In this document: one piece after another, positions 1 to 11,545 of the stretch | Position numbering within the stretch: position 1 is the first letter of the stretch | Layout: each line of letters begins with the position of its first letter | Assembly (NCBI RefSeq): GCF_964656455.1 | Contig: NC_135717.1 | Span: 372,001 to 436,000, forward strand | DNA length: 64,000 nt | Direction of reading: 5' to 3' | From: Halichoerus grypus | Lineage: Eukaryota; Chordata; Mammalia; Carnivora; Phocidae | The notes under the pieces: model-generated | What the model was told of the DNA's origin: nothing | The model's database searches: none | Seen by the model: the letters and a program-made list of their open reading frames with translations, nothing else | Translations under genes and position numbers: made by a program

Positions 1-87
1 CAGGAGGGTGGAGGGCTGGGGTGGCACATGCAGGAGCAGCAAGGGGGGGACGCCTCATCCCCTGCACCCCAACTGGGCAGCACTCAC

Positions 88-209
88 CTCCGTGATGATG
101 AAGAAGTCATCGCCAGGCTCCCCCTGGACCACGATCTTCTCTCCGTCCTCAAACTGCACGGGCTCCAGGGCGTCCGCCACGGTCAGGCGCTCCCATTTCT
201 CCAGGGACT
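88..209 (-). CDS. PRKAR1B: PRKAR1B coding exon 8: start of cAMP-binding domain B
   Basis: This exon encodes residues 254-293 of the window's protein and the last two bases of the codon for E253. It begins [10 protein letters not shown] and ends GDDFFIITE. It forms the helical entry and first beta strands of the second cyclic-nucleotide-binding domain; the phosphate-binding cassette of that domain is in the next exon, outside the window. The acceptor is ctctag before 209 and the donor is GAG|gtgagt at 88/87; the exon is 122 nt and ends in phase 0. Near the end the sequence has DDFF where human RI-beta, as I recall it, has DDFY. Phenylalanine is also what RI-alpha carries there. The exon is followed to the left by only 87 bp of intron before the window ends. 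Confidence 0.96.
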
Positions 210-499
210 CTAGAGCGGGCGACAAGGAGACCCTCACCACGGCGTGCACCCCCGCTCTGCACCCCAATGCTCTCTCAGGAAGCACCGCGGGTCAGCCTTT
301 GCTAAGACAGCAGTGAGTGAGACGGGGAGTGCGTTTCCATGCTGGGAAGGCCTGGGCATTCCACCAGTGAGTTGGGCGGGATGTACTGGGCTAGCGCTCC
401 ATCCCCGGCAGGGGGACAGGGTCTTGGATAGGGCGCTGTGCTCACACGCATCGCGGTTTAGCTTAGGCGATGGGTGCTGGAACTGGGGCCTGTGAACCC

Positions 500-970
500 A
501 GCATGAAAATAGACGTCTTCAGACGTAAGCTGCCTGTGTTCCTGCAAAAACACAATCACGGCTAAGCACTGGGGCTACTACGCGGTTTAAAATATTTCAG
601 AGCGGTTGGAGCGATTACCCGTCCAGAAAAAACACCATTCATCACGGTTCAACTGCAAATGCACTTATGTTGCAGGGCTGGGCAGAGTGCACCTTCCATT
701 ATTTTAGGTCAAATCACTGAATTCCAATGCCACGCTCTCAATCTTCACAGCTCGCGAATGCTAGATACCTTTCCGCCTCTCCCTGCACCTTCCCTTCCCC
801 GTCATTGTCCATCCCTAGCCTTCAGGAAGGAAAAGGAAAAAAACCCAATACGCTCCTTTGGAAGAAAATAACGATTGCCTGATTAACTATTTCTTTTTTG
901 GCAGAAAAACCTTCCCTGGCCTATACTTATCAGATGCTACTTAAGTAGGTCAGCGGCTAAAAATACAAAG
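500..970. promoter_or_regulatory. Repeat-free AT-balanced intronic block, candidate regulatory element
   Basis: This block lies about 300 bp from coding exon 8. It differs in composition from the GC-rich sequence around it and resembles no repeat I recognise. It contains short imperfect palindromes such as gacgtcttcagacgt at about 513-527. I have no direct evidence of function; the call rests only on the absence of a repeat signature and on base composition. Confidence 0.22.
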
Positions 971-1019
971 CAAAGCATTTATTTTAGAACTAGGTTAGGA
1001 GCGGGATTTCTCTGCTTTA

Positions 1020-1180
1020 AGATGCCTGCCAATGCTGCGCACTGCAAAGGACGAGCTTCTGCGGAGCCGCCGGCGCACGCGCCCCGCCGGCCCATCCGGA
1101 AAGGTCTGCACAGCCGGGGCTGCTCGGGAACCCGAGGCCGGTGGCGTTCCCACGCGGAATGAGTCCGTGCTTGGGGGAAG
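1020..1180. promoter_or_regulatory. Small intragenic CpG-rich patch
   Basis: About 160 bp dense in CG dinucleotides (e.g. gccgccggcgcacgcgcc near 1067-1084), standing out from its neighbours. It is shorter than a standard CpG island. It could be an intragenic CpG patch, the remnant of a GC-rich repeat, or a minor internal promoter. No exon or start codon context was found beside it. Confidence 0.3.
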
Positions 1181-4100
1181 TCGGCATGCAGGCCGGCCTG
1201 AGGGCCACGCGGCATGTAACTCTGCGAGTCAGACAACCAGGGGAAGCCGTTCCCACTGTCCCATCAGCAGGTTTCTCCGTTCCATCTGAAACGTGCCATA
1301 CTCTGGGGTCCGAAAGTCGAGACACGCAAAGCTGCGTCCCCCAGCATCAGGAATCTCAGGAGACACTGGGGGATGGCAGTTTGTTGCCCCGGGTTTTGAG
1401 CTGTACCCAGTCTCTGAGGCGACGCAGGACACACAAGCCCTGGGGGCGTTTTCGCGGCATTCGGGGTCCCGAGTCTCAGGGTTCCGGGGGCTGACCGTCC
1501 CCCCTACAGACGGGCCCTTTTCCCGAGCAGGATTTCAACTCTGCACCTGGACTGTATGTGAACACAGGCAGGCAGGCGTCCCGCCGGCAGCCACAGCCCA
1601 AGACCACACGAGGCACCAGACGTGGAGCCCCAGGTGGCTTCCCCCAAGCCTGCCAGGTTCCGTGCCCATCACGGGCCGACCCCGGTGTCCATGCGCAGGA
1701 CCCTCCAGGCCCTGAGTGCACACTGCCACCTCCACACTCCTTCCGGCCGACGGAGGGATGGAGCTGAGGGCAGGCCGGTGGAGAGCAAGGCCTCCCAACG
1801 CCGGCCGCAGGCATCTCTCCAGAGGATTCTCTGCAGCCGGGGTGACTGAGGGCGAAGATTAGTCTCGTGGTTGCTCCGCCCGACGGCCACGGAGAAACAC
1901 TGGCTGGCACCAAGCTTGTGGACGGGGACTGACCGGAGAGTGTAAGAGCGCCTGGCGCCAGTAAAGGGAGGTGGAAGGTGACCGTGGGCCCCAGGGTCCT
2001 GGGTTCGGGGATTTCTCATGGGGCTAAAATACCCTTCATGCAGCCCCTATGAAACCGTGCGGACCAGCTCATGAGGCGGCCGATTTTCGCTTCTCTGAGT
2101 ACGGCACTGGCCACACAGCCCAGCGTCCCCTCCTAGGACACGTCCAGACCAGACGTACCTGCAGAGGCACGGGGGTGCCTCCCATCACCTCCACTGGGGG
2201 TGACCAGAAGGTTCTGGAACCAAGGAGTGGTGACAGGGGCAGACGCCCTCAAGAAATGGCTGACACGGTGCATGCTGTGATGAGCTTCCACCACCAGAGG
2301 AAGAGAGGAACCAGAACCTTCCCTCACCATCTCCCAGGGTCTCCACGAGGACGTGGGGTCAGAGGCCCCGCGGCACCCTCCCTGCCAGACCTACTTTACT
2401 GTTCTGTGTTAAATTACTCACATTCACTACAAAGAACTCAAGAAATACAGCAAACTGTAAAAAATGTGAAAAACTGCCAAGTGCCACCCAGAAATAGCCG
2501 CGGCGACATCGCAACCTCGCTGTGTCTCCAGTCACAGACCCGGACAGAAGGACGGACAGAAAGACAAGCAGAAATACTCTTATAAACGTGACCCACCAGC
2601 TGTGTTGCCTTTTTCAACGTAAACTCTTAACTCTATTTTGCTTGAATTTAACACAAGAAAAAGAAGCCAAAAGTAACCAGGTATTTTTTTCAATGTAAGA
2701 TACATTCTTTTCTAAAAGATTCCCCTAAGAAAGATCATAAAAAAACCAGTCCTCAGATTGAACCATATGGAATGCCCACCTTTTAGGTCAAAAGGGGTAG
2801 AAAACGGGCCATTTCAGGTGGCTCGACTCGGCAGTGGCGCTGGCTCCGTGTTAGGACGAGCTGGCCCCACCTGGCCTCCCTACAGGTTTTGGGTTCTGCT
2901 CCCTGGTGTGGCCTGTGAAGGAGCGAACGCACCGCAGGCCACCCACCCTGACCGGGGTCTTCTGAAACCCGCCTCGGGGGCGCTGGCCCTCCGCGGGCAC
3001 CGCGGGCACCTCGGGCCTGGCCAGGGGCGCCCTGTGCACCGTCTCTGGGTGGCTCGTCCTTCCACATCCCCTGGCGCCCTCCCTGGGTCCGGTGGCGAGT
3101 CCTCCCCAGGGGTCCTGCCCCACCACTGCGCCACAGCTACCTCATGCCGTTCCAGCGCATCACTGACTGACCCCATGCTCAATCTCATCCACTTTTCTTC
3201 ATTTGGAGAAAAAGATCAATCAAAAAAGTAGCGTGAACAACATAACCAACCAACGTCTGTCCTGAATAAAATCATGTGAATATTTTGTCATAATAGCTTC
3301 AGATCTATTTGTTCAGGTTTTTTAAATTTTTTGATCTTTTATTATCGAAGCACAGTTGACCTTCAGGTCTGTTTTTTAGAGACCCCCTGACATCACGCTC
3401 GAGCTGACTTCTCTCCCTCCCCCGAGGCCGCGGCCTTGGGCTTTCCTGTAAGACAGCCTCACAGACGCTACGGAGGGCTGCTCGCACCACCCACACGTGC
3501 GGCTTTCTGCTCGAGATCTGCGTTGACCCCGGAGCTCTGGCGCATTCGCGTGACTGCAGTCCATCCGCACGATGTGGCTGACTTCACCTTGTTTCCCCTC
3601 CTAGTCCTCGTGGAAGCTGCTGCAGTGAACGTCCATGGCCGTGTCTCTGTGCCCTTGCGGGAAACGCCCAATGGCGAAGCTGTAGGGCTGGGGGCATGCG
3701 GCACGGGCTCCGCTCCCAGGACCCCAGCCAACCTCCGAGGCTCTGGCCAGGATGCTCTCCCACCTCTTCCCTCCACTGCTTGCTCACTGGATTTGTGTTC
3801 TTGAGAAAGGCTACTACCCTGGATCTGTCTGCTGTTTCTGTGGAATGCTTTCTTCCTGAGTTCTTGTCTGTGTGTCGCTTGCTCTGAGCTTTTCTCTGTA
3901 GTTCTGGCTCCTGCGGCTGGTCTGTGCGGCCGCTGTGGCCCTTCCTTCCACTTGTCCAAGCTTGCTACGAGCTGGTGTGGGGGCGTCCTCCTGCCCTCCC
4001 CTCCAATCCTCCACTAGAAGGGCAGGCAGCGAGCCCTCTCCTCGTCTCTGTGGTCTGGACAGCAGGGACCGGGCAGAGGGAGAGCCCAGCTGGGAGCCAG

Positions 4101-4879
4101 GGCTGCTTCAGGGCTGAGGGCAAGCCCAGTTCCCCCCCAGCTCACACCATGCAGGCAGGGGAGCAGTCGTGGGACTGGGATTGCTGCCCCAATCCTACGC
4201 CCTCATCCATGAGCGTCAGCCGTTTGCTTCTCTCCCTTCCTCACTCCATTACGTTCTTGGAAAAGGAGGATACCTTTCATTCAGCATCTTTACCCAGCAG
4301 CCTGGCCTGGGCCTGCTGCTGGGCGGTGGTTTCCAGCAGTTCCTAGAGGCTCGGCACTCAGCTGTCCCTCACCTTCGCAAGCACAGCCCCTCCCGTGGGC
4401 TAGAGCCTCCTTGTCCAAAGTGCAAGTCGCCAGCCACATGTCAGAGGCTGGACACAGATAAGGAACAGCAGCTTCATTGCTGAAAGTTCTGCCAGAAAGG
4501 GCTGGTGCTTCAGCACGTGATCATCACGCACGGTACAGAAACTTCAAAACACTTAAAAACTCTTGTTGGTGAAAATTTTGTTGACACTTCTGAAAATCAA
4601 CAGAAATGGAGCCATTGTGTTTTATCACACCCCAGAAGAAGGAAGGGCAGAAATGCAGCAGGAGAAACCACACTTAGGAAAACACCAAAACAGGTCGTGG
4701 GAAGAAGCTCAGCACAGTGGGCCGCCTTTACTAGAACACGAATTGGGCTTGCAACTCAGAACTGATGGACATGGAGGAAGGGCTGGAGGTGACACTGGTG
4801 GTGGAGGGACAGACAAGAGGAGCTCACAGGATGAGGGCACAGACACTTGAGGAAAGGATAATGGTGCCCTAGGGGACTA

Positions 4880-5365
4880 GACACAGAGCTCTTGGTGTGT
4901 GTATGCACATACACATGTGATCGTGCCTGTGTGTGCACGCATGTGAGCACGCCTGTGTGGGTGCATATCTGTGCATGCATGTGGGTGATCGTGCCTGTGT
5001 GTGCACGCATGTGAGCACGCCTGTGTGGGGGCATACATGTGCATGCATGTGGGTGATCGTGCACGTGTGTGCACGCATGTGAGCATGCCTGTGTGGGGGC
5101 ATACGTGTGCATGCATGCAGGTGAGTGTGCCTGTGCATACATGTATGTGTGTGAGCATGCCTGTGTGGGGCATACGTGTGCATGCATGCGGGTGAGTGTG
5201 CCTGTGCATACATGTATGTGTGTGAGCATGCCTGTGTGTGCACACATGCATGTTTGCATGTGTGTGATCATGCTTGTGTGGGTGCATATGTGTGCATGCA
5301 TGTGGGTGGTTGTGCATGTGTGTGCACGCATGTGAGCACGCCTGTGTGGGTGCGTACATGTGTGT
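4880..5365 (+). repeat. 68-bp TG-rich minisatellite
   Basis: The tract alternates purine and pyrimidine (TG/CA/GC) and has a higher-order unit of 68 bp. Copies starting with gtgc(c/a)(t/c)gtgtgtgcacgcatgtg begin at 4923, 4991 and 5059, and a diverged copy begins near 5127. The unit then degrades, but gtgagca(t/c)gcctgtgtg recurs up to about 5350. The minus strand is open over about 250 codons of Thr/His/Cys-rich sequence, an artifact of the repeat. The array lies inside the intron, about 150 bp downstream of the coding exon 7 donor. Confidence 0.9.
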
Positions 5366-5512
5366 GTTCCAAGCTTGCACATCACCAAGGGCGCTGAACC
5401 TGCCAGGCATGCAGGGAACGTGGAAATGGGTGGGGCCAGCAGGCAGGACTCAAGCGAGACTGGAGGAGGCCACGCGGCACAGAGCGTTGTACACGGGGCC
5501 AGGGCCACTGAC

Positions 5513-5573
5513 CCAGGATGGAGACCTTGCTGAGAAACTCCTCATACATCTTGCGCTTTCTCAGTGTGCTGCC
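5513..5573 (-). CDS. PRKAR1B: PRKAR1B coding exon 7: linker helix between the cAMP domains
   Basis: This 61-nt exon encodes residues 233-252 (GSTLRKRKMYEEFLSKVSIL) and the first base of the codon for E253. In type I regulatory subunits this stretch is the end of the first cyclic-nucleotide-binding domain and the long helix that joins it to the second. That helix straightens when the holoenzyme forms. The acceptor is ctaaacag before 5573, and the donor is CTGG|gtcagt at 5513/5512, leaving phase 1. As far as I recall the segment is identical in RI-alpha and RI-beta, so no change is visible. The 68-bp minisatellite follows about 150 bp into the downstream intron. Confidence 0.96.
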
Positions 5574-6584
5574 CTGTTTAGGAGAAAGAAGACAGAGACG
5601 GTAGGTCTTCATGCCTGAATCGTTTCAACATCTCCAAATTTCCCCAAATGACTCTGAATCCTTTGAGGATTCCATGTCTTGGAAGCCCCTCAGAGGCCCC
5701 ACCCCGCACCTCCCCCCTCCTCCAGGCAGCTGCCCCTCCCCTGGCTAGCCTCAGTGACCTCATCAACCTCATCCAGCCTGGGCTGGTGACGGGTCCACAC
5801 AATGAGCACTCAACCAACCAGAGTCCTGCGCTCGGCCTTCCACGGGCTGAGGGCAGGTGTCCCCAAGGTAGGATGGTGAGGGGCGCTGTCTGGGCAGACT
5901 CACCGCACCCCCACACCTCCCCCGGACACACACATCTGGAGAGATGCTGGGGCCAGCGACAGAACCACATGGGCGATGCGTTAGAGAGGGGCAGCCAGCG
6001 TTGGTGAAGTCTCTGGACCAGACATGCCTGAAACTGGTACTTGGGGAAAAAAGCGAATGAGTTGCTTCTTTCCCATCCAAAAGCTGACTGAATAAGACAA
6101 AACCAGCAAACAGGATCCTGTCAGTCTTTACGTGAATTAGAAATGAGAATCCACTCCAAAAATTAGAATCTGAATGTGAATTAGACAAAGGCACCCCCTT
6201 CTTCAAGTGTGCATCCCAGTGAGCTGGTGGCCTAAGCAAATAAGGAAGCCCAGCCTCCCAGTGGCCAGCACCAGCTTGGCAGGTAGAGAGCAGCCTGGAC
6301 TTCAGCCCCTCACCCTGCCTCCTGGGGCCTTTGGACAGTGTACACACTCCACAACTATACATGGTAGCCCTGCCAATGAGTACTGGTAAGTACGGCACAT
6401 TCAGAAAACAGGAACGTGCGGTCCATCAGCAGCCTTATCCATCAATGGGAGCTGGAAGTTCACCTGTGAAGTGAAAAGGATGGAGAGTCCAGTGACCACA
6501 GACTAGACACCTGACATGGGAAGAGGTGTGAGGAAAGATGGTAACAATGAAAAAGTGCTTAGGCCAGGGCAATGGTGGGTCCTC

Positions 6585-6655
6585 CAGACACTTGGGATGA
6601 TTACCCTCATCCCCAGAGGAAGAGGCAGGCTCAGAGGGGCAAGTGACCACCTAGA
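6585..6655 (+). repeat. MIR-like fragment
   Basis: The sequence around 6600-6640 reads like the conserved MIR core (dinucleotides of 'cccca ... gaggcaggctcagaggggcaagtgac'), immediately before the GAT/GGT array. It is short and diverged. Confidence 0.4.
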
Positions 6656-6712
6656 CTGTGATCACAGGAGCAAGAACGAACCCAGACTGGGCTCTACAAG
6701 TCCCAAAGCTTG

Positions 6713-7415
6713 GTGATGATGATGATGGTGATGGTGGTGATGAAGGTGATGATGATGATGATGGTGATGATGGTGATGATGGTGATGGTGATGAAGGTGA
6801 TGATGGTGATGATGGTAATGACGGTGATGACAGTGATGATGGTGATGAAGGTGATGATGGTGATGATGGTGATGAAGGTGATGATGATGGTGATGATGGC
6901 GATGAAGGTGATGATGATGATGATGATGGTGATGATGGTGATGATGATGGTGATGATGATGGTGGTGATGGTGATGGTGATAATGGTAATGAAGCTGATG
7001 ATGATGATGGTGGTGATGGTGGTAATGGTGATGATGGTGAGGATGGTGATGATGGTGGTGATGGTGATGAAGGTGATGGTGGTGGTGATGATGGTGAGGA
7101 TGGTGATGATGGTGGTGACAGTGGTGATGGTGGTGATGGTGAGGATGGTGATGACGGTGGTGATGGTGGTGAGGATGGTGATGATGGTGGTGATGGTGAT
7201 GATGGTGGTGATGTTGGTGATGATGGTGGTGGTGATGGTGGTAATGAAGATGATGGTGGTGATGGTGATGATGGTGAGGACGGTGATGATGGTGATGAAG
7301 GTGATGGTGGTGAAGATGGTGATGATGGTGATGATGGTGATAAAGGTGATGACGGTGATGATGGTGGTGATGGCACTGATGGTGAGGGTGATGGTGATAG
7401 CAGTGGTGAGCCATC
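6713..7415 (+). repeat. GAT/GGT trinucleotide array, about 0.7 kb
   Basis: This tract of about 703 bp is built almost wholly from GAT and GGT triplets, with a few AAG, GAG, GAC and AAT variants. Because the period is three, several frames on both strands stay open for 240-320 codons. They would read Asp/Gly, Met/Val, Ser/Pro, His or Ile/Thr polymers. None has the features of a gene; the array is intronic to PRKAR1B. Interruptions grow denser after about 7000, which suggests an older right half. Confidence 0.95.
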
Positions 7416-7494
7416 CTGAGCACAGTGGAGGAGGGCTGACAGGGAGGATCAGCACACTCCCATTCCAACTCCAGATCACCCATACCCCCCCTAC

Positions 7495-7560
7495 TCTTAG
7501 CCCAGTCTCACCCCCTCTGGGCCTCAGTTTCCCCATCAGGAGAATGGACAGACAGCACCA
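7495..7560 (-). repeat. MIR-like fragment, antisense
   Basis: The words ctctgggcctcagtttcccc and atcaggagaatgga match the reverse complement of the MIR core that normally reads 'gaggaaactgaggc'. The fragment is short and lies just after the GAT/GGT array. Confidence 0.5.
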
Positions 7561-8649
7561 TGTTCTCTGTGTCTTTGACCTGGGCTCCTCCCCACCTTCC
7601 TCCAGATTTCCCACCTCAGCCCAGCAGGCTCCTTGTCTGCTTCCCACTGAGACACAGAGGGAAGGCTACCAGCCTCTGGATGGCGCATGAACGTTGGGAG
7701 TCCGTTCATGCGCCAAGTGGGAGGCACCCCACTCTGTCCCAGAAAGGCTGGCACTTGACTCCTGCTTCACGGGTATGGGGCGGCCTGAGGAGCTTTCCCA
7801 TTCTTCACGCAGGGAGTGGGCACCCCACACCTGACCCAGGAGGGACGGGCAGGGCTTCCTGACCCCCCTCACTGCAGATGGGGACATGGAGTGTGGCCCT
7901 GCTCAGTGGGGCTCCTATGCCACACGGAGCAGCAGGGGCAAGAGAAGGAAGTTCGAGGGAAGCTTCTGGATCAGATGTCCTGGGATCCCTATCGCCTGAA
8001 CGCATAGGGAGGGGCCTCCTCCCTGGAGACACCCCTGGCGGTTCCCCACCCCCCCATCTCCCCCTTGGCAAGTCCCAGTTTAGTGCCAAGTGAATGCATG
8101 GTGGGTCCACTTTGCATGACGGATGCATCCAAATCCGCCCAAACCCAGGACTGATGCAAACATGGGGACTGTCCTGCAGGACACTCCCTCCCGGGTCAGC
8201 CAGCACTGTCATTTTCTTTCCCGAGACAGAGAAGCTATGCAACTCCCAGCACAGCCACGGCTATTCTTAGTGCACAGGGATCCAGAATTAAGACAGAGGA
8301 AGTGCCAGCAGCCTCGGTGGTTTGGGAACTTCCCTGAATACGAGGTTCCAGCCACAAAAATCCCACAGCCAAGAAGGACTCAGCACTGGGGATGGTGAGA
8401 AACAATAGCTTATGCAACATGGGGCCAGGTGCACGCGGAGGGGACTGCGGGCGGACAGAGGCTGCTGGGCCCTTGCCCAAACCTGCCCCTGCCTGTGGGA
8501 AGGAGGGGGTAAGGTGCCTCAGGGCACCCCACCCACGAGGCACACAGCCTCTCCTGGAGAAAACAGGAGCTAGCAAGTTGGAGATGAAGAGGAGGGAGAG
8601 CTTGGCTCCGGAGGCAGGGACATTCAGCTGCTCTCTCCCGATGTATCCA

Positions 8650-8712
8650 CGGCTCTAGGAGAGCCCCCAGCACACAGTAGGTGCTCAGTCAATGCTCACT
8701 GAGTGCACGGGT
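8650..8712 (+). repeat. L2-like 3' tail fragment
   Basis: The words cccagcacacagtaggtgct and cagtcaatgctcactga resemble the L2 3' end ('gcacatagtaggtgctcaataaat'). The fragment is very short. Confidence 0.4.
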
Positions 8713-9499
8713 GACGGGTGCCTCACGCGCACGGAGCTGATCAGTCGCCCCCAGGACTGCACTGAATTCTCCCTGTGTCGTGAAAACTGGGGTGTTGTGG
8801 TGGGACCAGGATAGGCGGGGGACGCTGATGTTCCCGAGAGGAGGGGCAGCCTGAGCAGGACTCCATCTCCAGGCTCCCGCCTGACTGAGCCCTGGGACTA
8901 TTTTAAACTACTCACGGACTGTCCCCAGGCCTCCCCCAAAGCACCTCCACATCACAGCTCCTCCCTGGAAGCTGCACCGTCCAGACCAATCTCAGGGAGA
9001 CAGTCAAGTCCCAGAGAGCATGTGGTGGAATCCAAAGGTCTCCCGGCAAGGAGCTCACCCCGGTCACCTCCCTCTGGACCTGTCGGGACCCCTCCTGGGG
9101 TCCAGGCCCTGTGGGATGCTGGGTCTGAGCACATACCATCCCTGACCCACCCAGAAAAGCACCTGTCCCAGCCGTCACCACCAGGCGAGCCTAGATGGCT
9201 GAGGAGTGAGACTTCCAGAGGCCAGGCGCTCAGCTCCGGTGGCCTCTGCCCAGGGATAGGGAGGGACGGAGACCCTCAACCGCGCTGGGATGTCTTCGGA
9301 CCAGTGTGGCCGGCCCAGAGCCTTCTGGCTTCCTTGCTGCTCCTGGAGTAGGATGGTTTCCACCCTCTCCGGGACAGCCCCCAGTCGGCTGCGGAAGCTC
9401 CTCTGTTCAAACCCCTGCAGGGCTCCTCCCACACACTCAGGTGGGAGTTGAGGGCTCTGTGTGAGCCGTACCCCCCACGGGACCCCCGTATCCCCATCC

Positions 9500-9850
9500 A
9501 TGGTGGTCTGCCCACTGCTCCACGAGCATCCAAGCTCATGCCGCAGGGTCTTTGCCCAGACACTCTCCTGGATATGCTAGTTCCTTGCTCAGAGGCCTTG
9601 GCTCCAAAGCCACCTTATCCCAGGAGAAGTTCTTCTGGGCCTTTCTATAACACAGCAGCCCCCTCTTCCCCTTCTCTGCTGTAATTTTCTCCGTGGAATT
9701 GTCGCTACTTGAGGTACGTGTTCGTTCTCTGACTCCTACACTAACATGCTGGCTTCCCAAGAGCAGGCTCTGCCCCTGTGATGATGCTCCCTGATCTCAG
9801 CACCGAGAACGGTGCCTGGCAGGTGGTGTGTGTGGGATGAGCACTGAGTG
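9500..9850 (+). repeat. L2 LINE 3' end, diverged
   Basis: The order of words follows the L2 3' end: a start like 'ctgctccacgagcatccaag', a middle like 'ccaggagaagttcttctggg', and a close such as 'gagaacggtgcctggcagg' followed by 'gatgagcactgagtgg'. It is old and heavily mutated, and the boundaries are approximate. Confidence 0.55.
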
Positions 9851-10300
9851 GACACACGAAGAGCCTGCCTCCTCTCCCCAGGGAGGGCCTCTCTGTCACA
9901 GCTCACCATGCCCCGACTGCCACATAGGGGCCTGCGCCCACCCTGCACCAGCGAAGAGTGGATGTGGCTGCACAGGAGAGAAAACCTAAAATGACAAGGG
10001 CGAAAACACCTGGGGGCTGACCCCCGCATGAGGATGTCTGGGGCCAAGCAGTCCGGCCCCGCTGTGCTGGGGCTACCAGAGAGCCAGGCTCCTGGCATCT
10101 CTTTGCTCCACCACCTTGATGAACGGTTTCCATCCTCAGAGTCACCTCATGGTCCAGAATGCCAGCTGGAGCTCCAGCCATCACAACCCCATTCCAGACA
10201 GCTGAAAGGAGACAGGAAGGGCAAAGGGGCCTTCCTAGCTGCCTGCATACCTTTTAAGAAGTTTCCAGAATCCCTCCCACACTTTTCACCGATCCCATCA

Positions 10301-10594
<294 letters not shown>

Positions 10595-11224
10595 TCAGAA
10601 AAGTCACGGGGGATGTGTGGGGTCACAGTGGCCCGTCGTGCACCGGGAGCCCTCCTCCATGCCCACCAGAGGGGGCTCGGCAAGAAGGGAACATATGGCC
10701 ACAGCCCCCAGGCCCCCTCGCCCACAGGCACAACTTCCCACCACCCTGCCCAGGCCTGTCCTGGATCTCTGCCAGCCATGCTGCCTGCCTCACCCCCAAC
10801 CCTGTGCAGAGCCGCACGCAGCTGGACCAGCACAGTGGCGCCCTCTGAGTCTCCACCCTCCACAGGCAGTGAGACAGGCCCGCGTGGGAAGCGAATGCAC
10901 CGTCCAGGGCTCCTGGTCTGTGCAGAAGGCCTGCCTGCCTCCCTGGCCAGCCTTCGATTCAAGTCCTCATCGGCCTTGGATGGGTCTCGGGGCCGGTCTC
11001 CCCAGCTGCACACAGTGGGTCAGACTCGGTGCTTCCTCAGGCACCCCTGCTGACACCCTCTGGGGCTCTGCCCCCGGCCCACCCTCATGGAGCCATGCTG
11101 ACGGGGCCTCCCTGCCTGGGGCCGCAGCACCCAGCTCCCGGGGCCTGGGGTTGGTGGAGTCGCTGCCGGGGCGCCGATGAGGCCCAGCTGAGAGGGGCCC
11201 TTACAGCGTGCGTGGGCGGCCCAG

Positions 11225-11545
11225 CACAGCGCTGCCACTATGCATTGACCCTGCACGTTCCGTATCGCGCAAGAATAGTACAGATTGTTTATTATGCGGT
11301 GCCTATGCAGATTCCGTTACTATAAATTGACACAATGCAGCTTTATTCCCCCGGCGTGTCAATGAGCTTGAAGAATAGTGCCCATTGCCAAAATGGGTAC
11401 GCGTCGGGAAAGAACGGACTGCGGTGAGTCAGGGACGCCATTCTTACTGAAATCAATGACTCATTATCTGGGCAATAACTGAGGCACAGAATCGCGTATC
11501 CGCAAGAAAACACCATGCAGGTGATAACTCCGTAACGCGAGCGAG
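11225..11545. promoter_or_regulatory. Candidate intronic enhancer with paired AP-1-type sites
   Basis: This is a 320-bp repeat-free block. It has TGAGTCA at 11425-11431 and TGACTCA at 11457-11463, which are the same AP-1/MAF core on opposite strands. TTATCT, a GATA-type site on the minus strand, follows at 11464-11469, and ATGCAT is near 11240. CG dinucleotides are also retained. The clustering fits an enhancer, but short motifs occur by chance and no conservation can be measured here. Confidence 0.35.

Larger units (their letters stand above)
210..5512 (-). other. PRKAR1B: PRKAR1B intron between coding exons 7 and 8
   Basis: This 5.3-kb intron has no convincing exon. From low to high coordinates: unique sequence at 500-970 without an obvious repeat; a CpG-rich patch at about 1020-1180; mostly unassigned GC-rich sequence at 1.2-3.3 kb; possible very old antisense LINE fragments at 3.3-3.7 kb that I cannot assign firmly; and a 68-bp TG-rich minisatellite at about 4880-5365. 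The minisatellite ends about 150 bp from the donor of coding exon 7. Confidence 0.8.

Noticed and set aside
4756..5508. 250-codon Thr/His/Cys-rich minus-strand frame
   Set aside because: It is the complement of the 68-bp TG-rich minisatellite.
6651..7690. Long open frames of 240-326 codons on both strands
   Set aside because: All lie on a triplet repeat; they are single-residue or two-residue polymers with no domain, no splice logic and no start context.
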